Shown here: piece by piece, positions 14,954 through 24,300 of the stretch
Layout of the letters: each line of letters begins with the position of its first letter
Position numbering within the stretch: the stretch's first letter is position 1
Source of the DNA: Bacillus sp. (in: firmicutes)
GTDB lineage: Bacteria; Bacillota; Bacilli; Bacillales; Bacillaceae
Length of the DNA stretch: 35,064 nucleotides
Reading direction: 5' to 3'
Assembly (NCBI GenBank): GCA_031180405.1
Contig: JAPSLU010000020.1
Coordinates: 1-35,064 of the forward strand
The notes under the pieces: generated by a model
Database searches by the model: none
Told to the model about the DNA's origin: nothing
Seen by the model: the letters and a program-made list of their open reading frames with translations, nothing else
Translations under genes and position numbers: made by a program

Positions 14954-15339
14954 TAAGTCGGCAATCAAATGTAGTATCAGCCTATGTGAATTCAGTTGGG
15001 ATTAGTTCTGTCTTTCAAATCGGTGATTCTATGCAGATTACGCCAAAGATAAATACCCTTGCAGTACAGCGTGAAGAGGAGCTATTTTACGATTTTGAAG
15101 GGGACCTTTCAATGTTTCAAACATTTAAAGAGGATATCCCTCAACCAATTATATTTGAAAGCGTAACAACTAATTTTTTTCATGAAATCCCAAGAATAAA
15201 TGTCTATTCCGTTAACATTGCATCCATTTCAAGTTCGTCAGTTTTTCATATCGGTTCCACGAATGATATTATATCTGAGGCACGCGTAAAACATATTCGA
15301 CAGTTAAAAAATAAAAATAACAATGTATCGGGTACTTAA
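14950..15339 (+). CDS. gerPE: Spore germination protein GerPE
   Basis: The 129-residue product carries the GerP motif twice, as NSVGISSVFQIGD near residue 14 and as ASISSSSVFHIGS near residue 92, separated by an acidic linker. This suggests an internal duplication of the GerPA/B/D-type module. It overlaps gerPD by 4 nt. A gap of about 100 nt before gerPF holds only a weak AT hairpin. Confidence 0.9.
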   Translation: MISRQSNVVSAYVNSVGISSVFQIGDSMQITPKINTLAVQREEELFYDFEGDLSMFQTFKEDIPQPIIFESVTTNFFHEIPRINVYSVNIASISSSSVFHIGSTNDIISEARVKHIRQLKNKNNNVSGT

Positions 15340-15438
15340 CAACATATATATTGTTGAAGCATATCTGTTAAATAAGAACAATCTAGAAACGCCCTGCATA
15401 AAGTAGAATAGTAGCAAACTTAAAAAAGGATGTTTTAT

Positions 15439-15657
15439 ATGCCAGCAATTGTGGGTCCAATTAAGATTAATAGCGTAGATGGAGGAGTTGTCAATTTTGG
15501 AGACACTTTTTATTTAGCTCCAAAAAGCCAATCAAAGTCCGCCTCAGGTTCTGGCGGTGGAAGTACAGGGGATTTCCACATCATTAATAATGGAATAAGT
15601 GCAACGAATTTGATTGATCCTGATGTGGCTGATCAAAACATGGTTGCTAATAATTAG
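15439..15657 (+). CDS. gerPF: Spore germination protein GerPF
   Basis: The 72-residue product is a close relative of GerPA, beginning MPAIVGPIKINSVDGG with VVNFGDTFYLAPKS and then a Ser/Gly-rich stretch. As in gerPA, an upstream in-frame ATG (15430) overlaps the ribosome binding site AAAAAGG, so 15439 is chosen. It is last in the operon and is followed by a clear terminator. Confidence 0.93.
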   Translation: MPAIVGPIKINSVDGGVVNFGDTFYLAPKSQSKSASGSGGGSTGDFHIINNGISATNLIDPDVADQNMVANN

Positions 15658-15673
15658 CATGTTTGTTAAAAGG

Positions 15674-15710
15674 GATAGATGTTTTTAACATCTATCTTCT
15701 TTATTTTTAG
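15674..15710 (+). terminator. Terminator of the gerP operon
   Basis: A perfect 10-bp stem (GATAGATGTT with AACATCTATC) encloses a TTT loop and is followed by TTCTTTATTTTT. It also faces the 3' end of the convergent hlpB gene. Confidence 0.85.
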
Positions 15711-15721
15711 ATGACTTACCT

Positions 15722-16030
15722 TTATCGACCCTTTTGTTTTCGTTCATTTGATTTTCTCGTTTGTACTAGCTTCGAAGATGGTTGCTTCCTAATCCAGTTA
15801 ATGAAGCTTTTAACCTTATCGTCTTGTTTTAATTCTTGGATTGTTGAGAGTCTTGCTGCCAGCTCTTCATTTGTATATAGTGCATGAATTTGCTTATGAC
15901 AGGCAATACAGAGTTTTGCAGTCGGCAAAAAGGTCCCACCCATTTCCTTAGGGGTTAAGTGATGAATGGTTGTTTCAACCTCTTGTCTTTCACATAATTC
16001 ACATGTCCCTATTTCCTTCTTCTTCCCCAT
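15722..16030 (-). CDS. hlpB: HNH nuclease-like protein HlpB (YisB)
   Basis: The 102-residue product has an HNH fold: a zinc-finger-like CELC pair near residue 10, the core HHLTPKEMGG, then LCIACHKQIHALYTN. B. subtilis YisB/HlpB (about 100 aa) is the last gene of the addBA-sbcDC cluster and is linked to DNA repair; the conserved place here supports orthology. The frame opens at 16093, but only the ATG at 16030 has a ribosome binding site (AAAAAGG), and it gives the family length. A gap of 403 bp filled with repeat elements separates it from sbcC, so it may need its own promoter. Confidence 0.85.
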   Translation of the reverse strand: MGKKKEIGTCELCERQEVETTIHHLTPKEMGGTFLPTAKLCIACHKQIHALYTNEELAARLSTIQELKQDDKVKSFINWIRKQPSSKLVQTRKSNERKQKGR

Positions 16031-16104
16031 ATCTTCAATCCTTTTTAATGTCTCTTTTCTAGATTGTTGCTTTAGAAGATGTTTTCTATACATATAACTG
16101 TTTA

Positions 16105-16236
16105 GGTTGATTGAAACGGAAATGCGAGAATCCAGTTGGACCGTCGGGACAGGTGAGATCCCTCAGGAGTTTAGTGATGAGGAGGCGCTCACCGTCCGCC
16201 TCATGGAGAGCGGACATAATAGAGCGCAAATCAACC
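16105..16236. repeat. GC-rich palindromic element A, copy 1
   Basis: A 132-bp GC-rich element is bracketed by GGTTGATT and its reverse complement AATCAACC. Inside are GCGAGAATCC, GGGACAGGTGAGATCCC, GAGGAGGCGCTCACCG and GAGAGCGGA. The same element occurs inverted at 21087-21216. It lies between hlpB and sbcC. Confidence 0.8.
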
Positions 16237-16270
16237 TCCAAAAAGTGCAAAAACACCCTTTTAAATTAAG

Positions 16271-16430
16271 GCTATTTTCGTAAACTTTGTTGTTAGTAAT
16301 AGCTTGAAGGAAACAGCCCTATATAAAGTCTAGCGGCATCTTTTCTTCCTAGAAACGTACCTTATATACGCTAAAAACAATGTTATTTACATATTTTGGT
16401 CAATAGCAACAACATTTTAGAAAAGAGCCT
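16271..16430. repeat. Inverted-repeat element B, copy 1 (MITE-like)
   Basis: The left end AGGCTATTTTCGTAAACTTT and the reverse complement of the right end (AGGCTCTTTTCTAAAATGTT) are imperfect terminal inverted repeats of about 35 bp enclosing roughly 90 bp of unique sequence. The same ends occur at 21043-21272. The right end stops three nt before the sbcC stop codon at 16434. No transposase ORF is inside. Confidence 0.7.
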
Positions 16431-16433
16431 AAA

Positions 16434-19400
16434 TTAAAGAGATTCTAAATATACAGAGGTACCTTTTCCAGAAGGTTCGGCTGGTTCCACAATTAATTTC
16501 CTTTGGAGTCTAGCTCTCAATTCCTGAACATGGCTAATGACTCCGACAGAGAGGTTTTGGGCTTGTAGCTTCTCTAAGGCAGTAATAACGGTATCCAATA
16601 ACTCAACATCCAATGTTCCAAATCCTTCATCCAAGAAGAAAAATTGAAGCGGGTATTCTCCTCGTAATTGAATTTGTGTCGATAACGACAAGGCTAACGC
16701 TAAAGACGTTAAGAATGTTTCACCACCAGAAAGTGTAGATACTGGCCTTCTGACCCCACCATTTGCATCATCCCTCATAATAAAACCACCTTGGGAATCT
16801 ACTTCAATCGCATATCGACCCCGTGTTAGTATGGAGAGACGTTCTGATGCATCACGACTGACTTGGTGTAGCTGCTCTTCTGCCACATATTCAACAAAGC
16901 TATTACCCTTGAACACTGATTGAAGCTTATCAAGTTTTTGTAACATATTATCGAGAACTTTTTGCCTTTCCTCAATTTCAGTGAAGCGTTCATGCTTTTC
17001 CAAAAGCACTTCTAGGGCCTTGGTTGCTGCTCCCTTATTCGCAACAGCTTCCTCTGTTTGCTTCTTCATCTCGGTTTTTATCGATTGAATGCTGTCCCAG
17101 TCTTCCTGTGATAGCAATTTCCCAGCTAATTTCTCTTCAATTCGCTTTAAGTCTGTGTTAATCTGCTTTAGTTTATCCTTGTAAGATTCAATTTTCTCTC
17201 TCATTTGCTGTCTTTCGTCAGATGGTAACAAGGAGGCTAACGTTTCTTCGGTTGTTAGGAAAGATGTTTTATTCTTTACTTCTTCCCAACTTCTCTCAGA
17301 CTCCTCAAGGTGTCGAACTGCTTGGTTCAATGCTTTCTCATGAGCAGTTAGTTCACTTTGAAGCTTGTGAAGTTGATTCGCTTCCGTTTGCCATAGCTGA
17401 TATTGTTTATTTTCTTTCTCTGCCAAACCCTTTATGTGTGCTTCCGTTTCTTCGATTTGTGTGGCAATTCGTTTCTCTGGTGATAGGCCACTTAATTTAT
17501 CTTCTTTTTCCTTAATAGATGAACGGCGATTTTCCAAGGTTGCTAGTAAGGCAATTTGCTGCTCTGTTATTTGCTGATTGCGTTTTTCTTGCACTTTTGC
17601 TTGAGCCTGTTGTTCTTCAATAAACGTAACACTTTTTTGAATTCTTTCTGTTAGTAATTCATAGGCTGCATCTTTTTCAGAAATATCCCCTTGTAACTTT
17701 TCAACCTCCTCAAAAGGTATCATCGAGAATTTCTCTGAGTATTCTCCCAAGCTTTTCTCATAGTTTTCTTTGTATTGATGGGTTTTTTCTGACCATTCCC
17801 TTACGTCTTCAAGGGTAGATGAGATTATATCCTTCCTTCTCATTTCCTCCTGCTGCAGCTCCCGATACTGCTTTACTGTTTTTTCTAGAGCATCTCTTTC
17901 TTGCAAATAATCTTGAGCAAGAAGTTTAAACTCAGTTTGAAAAAGATTAAAGGCTTGTTGGAAGGATAGATCTTGAGAGATTTGAAATAATTCGTTTACT
18001 TGTAGCTCTTCGATTTGTTTCACTTCTTTTAAGAACCCGAATTCTGAGACAAGTTGTTCTGCCAAGCCTTCTGCCTTCACCTTCAATGACTGTGGCTCTT
18101 GACTTAACACTTGCAAGTCCTCAAGCTGTTGCTTCATTAATTCAGATAGCTTTTCCACCTTTTCATTTTCAGGTTCTGCATGGACTGGACTAGGATGGCT
18201 ACATGATCCACAAACCGGACAAGGCTCTCCCTCATTTAATTCCTTTACCAACTCATAAGCAAGCTTTTGACTTTTTGCCTTTTCTTCTTCCTTTATAGCC
18301 GATTCCACTTTATTTTTAGCAAATGCCAGAATTTGCTTATATTCATTTTCACGTTCAGACACATGGTAATAAAGTTGATTTAAACGAAGAAATTGTTTTC
18401 CGAGCTGCTGCTTGCTTGTTTGTAATTGATCCGTTGTTAGGCTTACCTTGTCCTTTTCCGTGTTAAGGGCATTGGTTTTTTTAGCTAGTAATTCATTTGT
18501 TTCTTCATATTGCTGCTTGCTTCTCAAGACATGTTGTTTAGCTTCAGCAGCACCTCGTATTTGATCTCGATCCTTAGCAGTTACCAATTTTGTTTGTTGC
18601 TCATCCTTCAATGCCTGTTGTTTTTCAAGTGCTTTTTCAACGAGCTGTTGAGCTTTTGATAATAATGCATGATGATGTTCACGCTGCTTTTGCAAATTTG
18701 CGTTCTCTTCTTCTATTTCTTGAAGCATCTTCTGTTCCTGCAGTAACTCCTCTTCAACCTTTTGTAGCTGCAGGAGCTTCTCCCGTTTTGAAACTAATAA
18801 AGGTTCCTGCTCCGCTTTTTCTTTACGGATCTGCTCGTACTCTCGACTGGTTATTTCGTATTCTTCTTTCATTTTTTCGTAGCTTTTCTTCGCCCTGATC
18901 AGGTTGATTTCAGCTTCATTCTTATCTTTTTTCCGAGCTTGTAGTGCCTCCGCGTAAGGTCTTAGCGCCTCCGATTCCTCTGCAGCCTTCAACCGTCTCT
19001 CTAAAGCATCTATTTTAACTTCTTCTTCTTTTACAGCCATCTTTTCCTTTTCAATTTCGGCCTTTTGCATTTGGAGATTCCAGATATCTTGCTTTTGTTC
19101 AAACTCTTTTGTTACACTTTCCAACTCTTTTTGGCGTTTTTCTAGTAAAAGCTTTGCCTCATTTACTTGCAATTTGGCTTCTTCGACTGCTTCTGCTGAA
19201 GCATCACCTAAACCCGTTTTTTCTGCTTCAAGCTCGTTTCGCTCAATTCGTGTCGATGCTAAACGCCTTTTTAATTTTTTCAACAATTGATCTCCATATT
19301 GCTCTAAGTGAAATAAGCGCTGAAGCATTTGCCGTCTTTCAGCACCCTTTAATGATAAAAATTCAGCAAATTTACCTTGGGGTAGTACTACTGCACGAGT

Positions 19401-19832
19401 AAAATCATCAATTGTTAAGCCAAGTAAACCATATATTTTATCATTTACATCAACTGCTTTATCAGCAAGAACAACATGCTCTTCGCCTTCCTCAATTAAC
19501 CGGCATATCGATGTTTTTACTCTTATATCATCTGTTCTTTTAAAGACGCGTTCGACAATATACCTTTTCTTTGCTGAAGCATTTTCAAGCTCAAAGGTGA
19601 AAGAAACTGTCAGTTGATCTTCGGCATGATTAAGAATGCCGTGCGTGTTATTCATCGCACGTTCAACCTTTCCATACAAAGCGAGTGTCATTGCATCTAG
19701 TATTGATGATTTTCCACTTCCTGTTGGACCAAAGATCCCAAATATTCCCCCATCACAAAGAGAATCAAATTCAATTGTCTGCTTTTCTCGGAAACTATGC
19801 AATCCAGCAACACTTAATTGAACTGGCTTCAT
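16434..19832 (-). CDS. sbcC: SbcC, Rad50-like ATPase subunit of SbcCD nuclease
   Basis: The 1132-residue SMC-type protein has Walker A GPTGSGKSS at 35-43, two long coiled-coil arms rich in Glu, Lys and Gln, a zinc hook CPVC with Cys538 and Cys541 at mid-length, the ABC signature TLSGGETF and Walker B FFFLDEGFG at 1064-1072. With SbcD it cleaves DNA hairpins and protein-blocked ends during repair. It starts 4 nt inside the end of sbcD (ATGA overlap), implying coupled translation. Length matches B. subtilis SbcC (about 1130). Confidence 0.95.
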   Translation of the reverse strand: MKPVQLSVAGLHSFREKQTIEFDSLCDGGIFGIFGPTGSGKSSILDAMTLALYGKVERAMNNTHGILNHAEDQLTVSFTFELENASAKKRYIVERVFKRTDDIRVKTSICRLIEEGEEHVVLADKAVDVNDKIYGLLGLTIDDFTRAVVLPQGKFAEFLSLKGAERRQMLQRLFHLEQYGDQLLKKLKRRLASTRIERNELEAEKTGLGDASAEAVEEAKLQVNEAKLLLEKRQKELESVTKEFEQKQDIWNLQMQKAEIEKEKMAVKEEEVKIDALERRLKAAEESEALRPYAEALQARKKDKNEAEINLIRAKKSYEKMKEEYEITSREYEQIRKEKAEQEPLLVSKREKLLQLQKVEEELLQEQKMLQEIEEENANLQKQREHHHALLSKAQQLVEKALEKQQALKDEQQTKLVTAKDRDQIRGAAEAKQHVLRSKQQYEETNELLAKKTNALNTEKDKVSLTTDQLQTSKQQLGKQFLRLNQLYYHVSERENEYKQILAFAKNKVESAIKEEEKAKSQKLAYELVKELNEGEPCPVCGSCSHPSPVHAEPENEKVEKLSELMKQQLEDLQVLSQEPQSLKVKAEGLAEQLVSEFGFLKEVKQIEELQVNELFQISQDLSFQQAFNLFQTEFKLLAQDYLQERDALEKTVKQYRELQQEEMRRKDIISSTLEDVREWSEKTHQYKENYEKSLGEYSEKFSMIPFEEVEKLQGDISEKDAAYELLTERIQKSVTFIEEQQAQAKVQEKRNQQITEQQIALLATLENRRSSIKEKEDKLSGLSPEKRIATQIEETEAHIKGLAEKENKQYQLWQTEANQLHKLQSELTAHEKALNQAVRHLEESERSWEEVKNKTSFLTTEETLASLLPSDERQQMREKIESYKDKLKQINTDLKRIEEKLAGKLLSQEDWDSIQSIKTEMKKQTEEAVANKGAATKALEVLLEKHERFTEIEERQKVLDNMLQKLDKLQSVFKGNSFVEYVAEEQLHQVSRDASERLSILTRGRYAIEVDSQGGFIMRDDANGGVRRPVSTLSGGETFLTSLALALSLSTQIQLRGEYPLQFFFLDEGFGTLDVELLDTVITALEKLQAQNLSVGVISHVQELRARLQRKLIVEPAEPSGKGTSVYLESL

Positions 19833-21010
19833 CCTTCATCACCTTCCTCTTGCTCCTCATCCTGTTGTACTAGTTCCAAAAACAGCTTTATAAGCTCGTC
19901 CTCAGGCTTTGCTCCACCTGTTTGCTTTTCATAAAACTGAGTAAACAGCTGATCGATTGGTAAATTTGCTTGTCTGGTCGTAGCTATTTCTTGCTCTGCT
20001 TGAAAGACTGGACGAATATGAATAAAGCCAGGATGCCATTTTCGTAGGCGATGAATTTCTTCAATTGATAACGTACTTGTTAAATGAATTTCCAAGTCAA
20101 TCCAAGCTGTCGAATCTTTTCCTTCATCTAACCAATTATGCACCTGACTAATTCCTTCTGTCGCCTTCCATTTCACCAATGGCTTTCCAGATGATAGCGG
20201 TATTTCTTTCATGACAACTGGTTGATTTGGTTCTGCATCAAGGATTGTAACAGACTTCGCATATCCTATTTCTGAAAAACTATACGCAAGAGGTGAGCCA
20301 GAATATCTTGTTAGTGTACTTGCACGCTTAATATTTTGGGGGCGGTGCAAATGTCCTAATGCTACATATTGTGCAGCTTCCGGCATACTTGTCGCAGCAA
20401 CCGTGTAAGCTCCACCGACTTCTATTGGACGTTCTGAATCAGTCGAGCTACCACCGGCTACATGAATATGGCTCATTGCGATATTAACTGTGTCCTGCTG
20501 AAATTGTTTGCTCATCATGGAAAATAAGTCACGAATTCGTTCATCATATTTGTTTCGAAGAAGAACTTCATCATGTTCCTGTGATAACACTTGCTCAAGT
20601 CTCGCTTCAGAAGGATAGGCAAGTGCTGCAATCATCATTTGCTGTTGTGATGCTGGTATATCCACTTTAATGACCTCTGTCTTTGGATAACCGATTAAAT
20701 GGATAGAATGATTACCAGCTAAAGGAGATGCGGCAGATAATCGATCTGGGTTATCATGGTTTCCTGCAATGACAATGATGGGACGTTTTCCATGATCTGA
20801 TAATCTTGATAGTCCATCATAGAATAATTGTTCTGCTGCTGCCGGTGGATTCACAGTATCAAAGGCATCCCCCGCCATTAAAATGGCATCAACCTTTTCT
20901 TCCTCTACGATTCTCACAAGCTCGTCAATAAACTGAGCTTGTTCTGCTAGACGACTCCGTCCCTCAAGAGCTCGACCAAGATGCCAATCTGCCGTATGCA
21001 ATATGCGCAT
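19829..21010 (-). CDS. sbcD: SbcD, Mre11-like nuclease subunit
   Basis: The 393-residue metallophosphoesterase shows the family blocks in order: DWHLG at 8-12, GDAFD at 47-51, GNHD at 83-86, then SHIHV and GHLHRPQ with the distal metal-binding His residues, and a C-terminal capping and SbcC-binding part. The frame extends to 21055, but the ATG at 21010 is preceded by AAAGGA about ten nt upstream and gives the usual N terminus MRILHTADWHLG and B. subtilis length (391). In B. subtilis it directly follows addA; here 338 bp of repeat DNA intervenes. Confidence 0.95.
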   Translation of the reverse strand: MRILHTADWHLGRALEGRSRLAEQAQFIDELVRIVEEEKVDAILMAGDAFDTVNPPAAAEQLFYDGLSRLSDHGKRPIIVIAGNHDNPDRLSAASPLAGNHSIHLIGYPKTEVIKVDIPASQQQMMIAALAYPSEARLEQVLSQEHDEVLLRNKYDERIRDLFSMMSKQFQQDTVNIAMSHIHVAGGSSTDSERPIEVGGAYTVAATSMPEAAQYVALGHLHRPQNIKRASTLTRYSGSPLAYSFSEIGYAKSVTILDAEPNQPVVMKEIPLSSGKPLVKWKATEGISQVHNWLDEGKDSTAWIDLEIHLTSTLSIEEIHRLRKWHPGFIHIRPVFQAEQEIATTRQANLPIDQLFTQFYEKQTGGAKPEDELIKLFLELVQQDEEQEEGDEG

Positions 21011-21042
21011 TCCTAAACATTCCTTTCGGGCTTGTTTTATAA

Positions 21043-21272
21043 AGGCTGTTTTCAAACTTTGTTGCTATATAATAAGTATTGGGAATGGTTGATTGTAGCT
21101 CCAGGATGCTCGCTTTCCGTGGGGTGGGCGGTGAACCTCCTCGACGCAAGCGTCTACGGGACCTCACCTGCCCCACTGCTCCCACAGGAGTCTCGCACCT
21201 TCCGCTTCAATCAACCTAACTAGTTTTATTAATAGAACCTGTTTAATAACCAATAGTCTTAGAAAAGAGCCT
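21043..21272. repeat. Inverted-repeat element B, copy 2, with element A nested inside
   Basis: The left end AGGCTGTTTTCAAACTTTG and the reverse complement of the right end (AGGCTCTTTTCTAAGACTAT) match the ends of the element at 16271-16430. The interior holds the 130-bp GC-rich element at 21087-21216. The whole lies between addA and sbcD. Confidence 0.7.
21087..21216. repeat. GC-rich palindromic element A, copy 2 (inverted)
   Basis: It is bracketed by GGTTGATT and AATCAACC like copy 1. Its reverse complement has the same block order: GCGAGACTCCTGTGGGAGCA, GGCAGGTGAGGTCCCG, GAGGAGGTTCACCG, GGAAAGCGAGCATCC. It contains a GACGCAAGCGTC palindrome near its centre. The short ORFs called over it are artefacts. 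Confidence 0.8.
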
Positions 21273-21289
21273 TTTTTAAAAAGTATAAA

Positions 21290-21319
21290 AGCAAGCGCAA
21301 TCGGCTTTTGACCGATTGC
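21290..21319 (-). terminator. Possible terminator after addA
   Basis: GCAATCGG at 21297-21304 pairs with CCGATTGC at 21312-21319. On the minus strand it follows addA and is followed by GCTTGCTTTTATACTTTTT. The T-rich part is interrupted, so read-through into sbcD is possible. Its presence suggests addBA and sbcDC may be separate transcripts here. Confidence 0.5.
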
Positions 21320-21348
21320 ACCCATACATGAAATTTGAATTTTCTTTC

Positions 21349-24300
21349 TTACATGTTTATCAAATAACCACCATCAAAGAAAAAGAGATACTTTTCCTGA
21401 AGAGGACGGTGGAGAATGTCTTCTACTGCTTTTGTATATAAATCAATTTGCACGCGGTAACGCTCCTTCAATAATTCTTCAACAGCTGTTGTTTCATTGG
21501 AGAAGCGTCCTTTAATCGTATCTGTCTTATAATCTAGTAAAACTGTTCCTTGCTTGTCCTCAAATAAACAATCAATAACCCCTTGAATTAAAATGGGCTC
21601 ATCGTTCATATTTTCATAAAGCTGATTAGCTTCTAATGCGTAACTGAATGGTACTTCTCGATAAACATTTTCTGCGTTTACCATTCTATGACCAAGGTCT
21701 GATGAAAAAAAAGCAGCAATTTGATTAACGTCAATCACTTTTGCAAGCTCAGCAGATAGAATTTCTCTTTGAACGAGCTCTTCTACCTTCTTCAAAATTG
21801 TTCTTTCTGTTATTTCCTCTGAAAGATCGATATGCTGCATCACAGCATGCATGGCTGTTCCTTTTTCAGCCGGAGTTATGGACTTACCTTGCATAAAACT
21901 TGGTCGATTATAAAGAAGAGATTGTGGTGAAGACTTCTTTATTAGCTGCTGACCACTATATTCGTCTTGAACCTCTCGTTGTCTTTTTAACTCTGTGACC
22001 GATTGCTTTGAGCGGCTTCTCGTTGCTTGTTTATAAGGATAAGACCATGAAAGCTGATCTTGAACCAATGGCTTTAGATCGCTTTCGAGCGATACGACTT
22101 CCCCTTTTTGAATAGAAGTTAGTAGCTCAAGGTTTATTTCCTGCTCCGCTTTAAAGGTTTCTTGTAGCTCTTCACCTTTAACTTTTTCGATTGTCCATCT
22201 AGATGGGTGTGAAGCAATTTCTTCATTGAAACATACCTGTCCCTCACTGAGCACAACGCAATCCTTATGGCGAATTAGCGCTGGACCAATCCAATCTAAG
22301 TAGCTCTTTGCTTTCGCACGTTCAAAATCAGGTAACAGCCAATCTGAATGAGAAAGATGATTTCTCCAATTTGTAATTGTTTTATCAAAATCCTTTAACG
22401 TACCTAGTAAATACAGCTTTTCCTTTGCACGAGTGAGCGCAACATAAAGAACACGCATCTCCTCCGCTAGAAGCTCCATCCTCATTTTTTTCTTTAACGC
22501 AATATAAGGAAGAGTTGGATAACTAACACGCAGTTTAGGATTGATCAGCTTTGTGCCAAATCCTAACTCTTTATCTAGTAAATATTTTTTGTTCAAATCC
22601 ATCATGTTAAATTGCTTTGAAAGACCTGCTACAAATACGATCGGGAATTCTAATCCTTTACTGCTATGAATAGTCATGAGCCTTACAACATCCTCTTGCT
22701 CACCGAGAGCACGAGCGGCACCTAGATCATCTCCACGATCTTGCATTCTTTCAATAAAACGTAAAAAGCGGAACAATCCTCGAAACGATGTTGCTTCATA
22801 TTGCCGTGCACGGTCATATAAAGCACGGAGATTTGCTTGACGCTGCTTTCCTCCAGGCATCCCACCAACAAAATCAAAGAACTTTGTATCACGGTAAAGC
22901 TGCCAAATTAAATCTGAGACAGACCCCTGTCTTGCTAATTCACGCCAGCCTTGTAAAAGCTCAATAAAAGGACTTAGCTTTTCAAATAGCTCTCTATGAT
23001 CCTGTTTTCCCGAATGAATGAATGCTTTTACTGCATCATAAAATGTTCCTTTCCGATCGTACGTTCGAATCAATGCTAGCTCATTTTCACTTAAACCAAC
23101 AACAGGTGAACGTAATACCGAAGCTAAAGGTATATCTTGAAATGGATTATCAATTATTTTCAGGACAGCTAGCATGATCGCTACTTCGGTTGCTTCGAAA
23201 TATCCATTTGAGAGATTCGCATAAACTGGAATGCCTGCCTGTTTAAACTCCTCCATAATTTGTGGCGCCCATGGCATTGAGCGAAGAAGAATCACCACAT
23301 CACGGTATGTGATATTTCTTGTTCCTCCAATTCCACGATCATATACTTGAAACTGTTCATCAATTAATGTCTTAATCTTTTTTGCCATCAATCTTGCTTC
23401 AAGTTGCACCGTTTCTAATTCCTGCTCATCAAAAACGCCTTCAGCTTCTAATTCTTCCTTTTCAGTACTTTGTTCATCACCGCCACGTTCAACGAGTAAT
23501 AGTTCTGTACTCATATGATTATTTTCCGGGTATTCAGCTCCAAGCTTTAATTCAGCATCATGATCATAAACAATTTCCCCAACTGTTTCACCCATAATTT
23601 GCTTAAACAAATAGTTTGTCCCATCAAGCACCTCTGAGCGGCTACGGAAGTTCTTTGATAAATCAATTCGCATTCCGGTATTCTCTGGAATCTGTGTAAA
23701 TCTTTTGTATTTACTTAAGAATAGAAAAGGCTCAGCTAATCGGAAACGATAGATTGACTGCTTTACATCTCCTACCATGAATAAATTCCCTGTTGCTTCC
23801 TCATCCTTTGTAACTAATTTCAAAATAGATTCCTGTACTAGATTTGTATCTTGGTATTCATCAACTAATACTTCTACAAACCGTTGTTTATAGTAAAGAG
23901 AAGCCTCACTTGGTTTGTCTTCCTCTGTTTGAAGAATCTGTAGGCAATAATGCTCTAGATCAGCAAAATCAACCATCCCTTTTTCCTTCTTCATGCTTTC
24001 ATAGCGGTCTGCAAACTGTTGAACAAGAGAAACAAGCTTTTTCACAACAGGTCTTAAGTGTTCAAAATCTTGGATGTAATGCTGTAGAGAACGTGAAAAA
24101 AGTTCATCTCGTAGCTGCTCAATTTGCTTTTTTGCAGCATTTCGTAGCGTTGTAACCTGATCTGTTAAACTCTTATCATATTGATCACCTTTTACAACTT
24201 TTGCACGAGTCATTTTAAATTTTTTAATAAGCTCACCAAGCTCATCCCATGATTGTGTGTGTGCGATAACCTCAGAAATCTGCTTTAAGTCATCCTCTAA

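Noticed and set aside
21032-21223. 63-residue ORF between addA and sbcD
   Set aside because: It lies wholly in the nested repeat elements.
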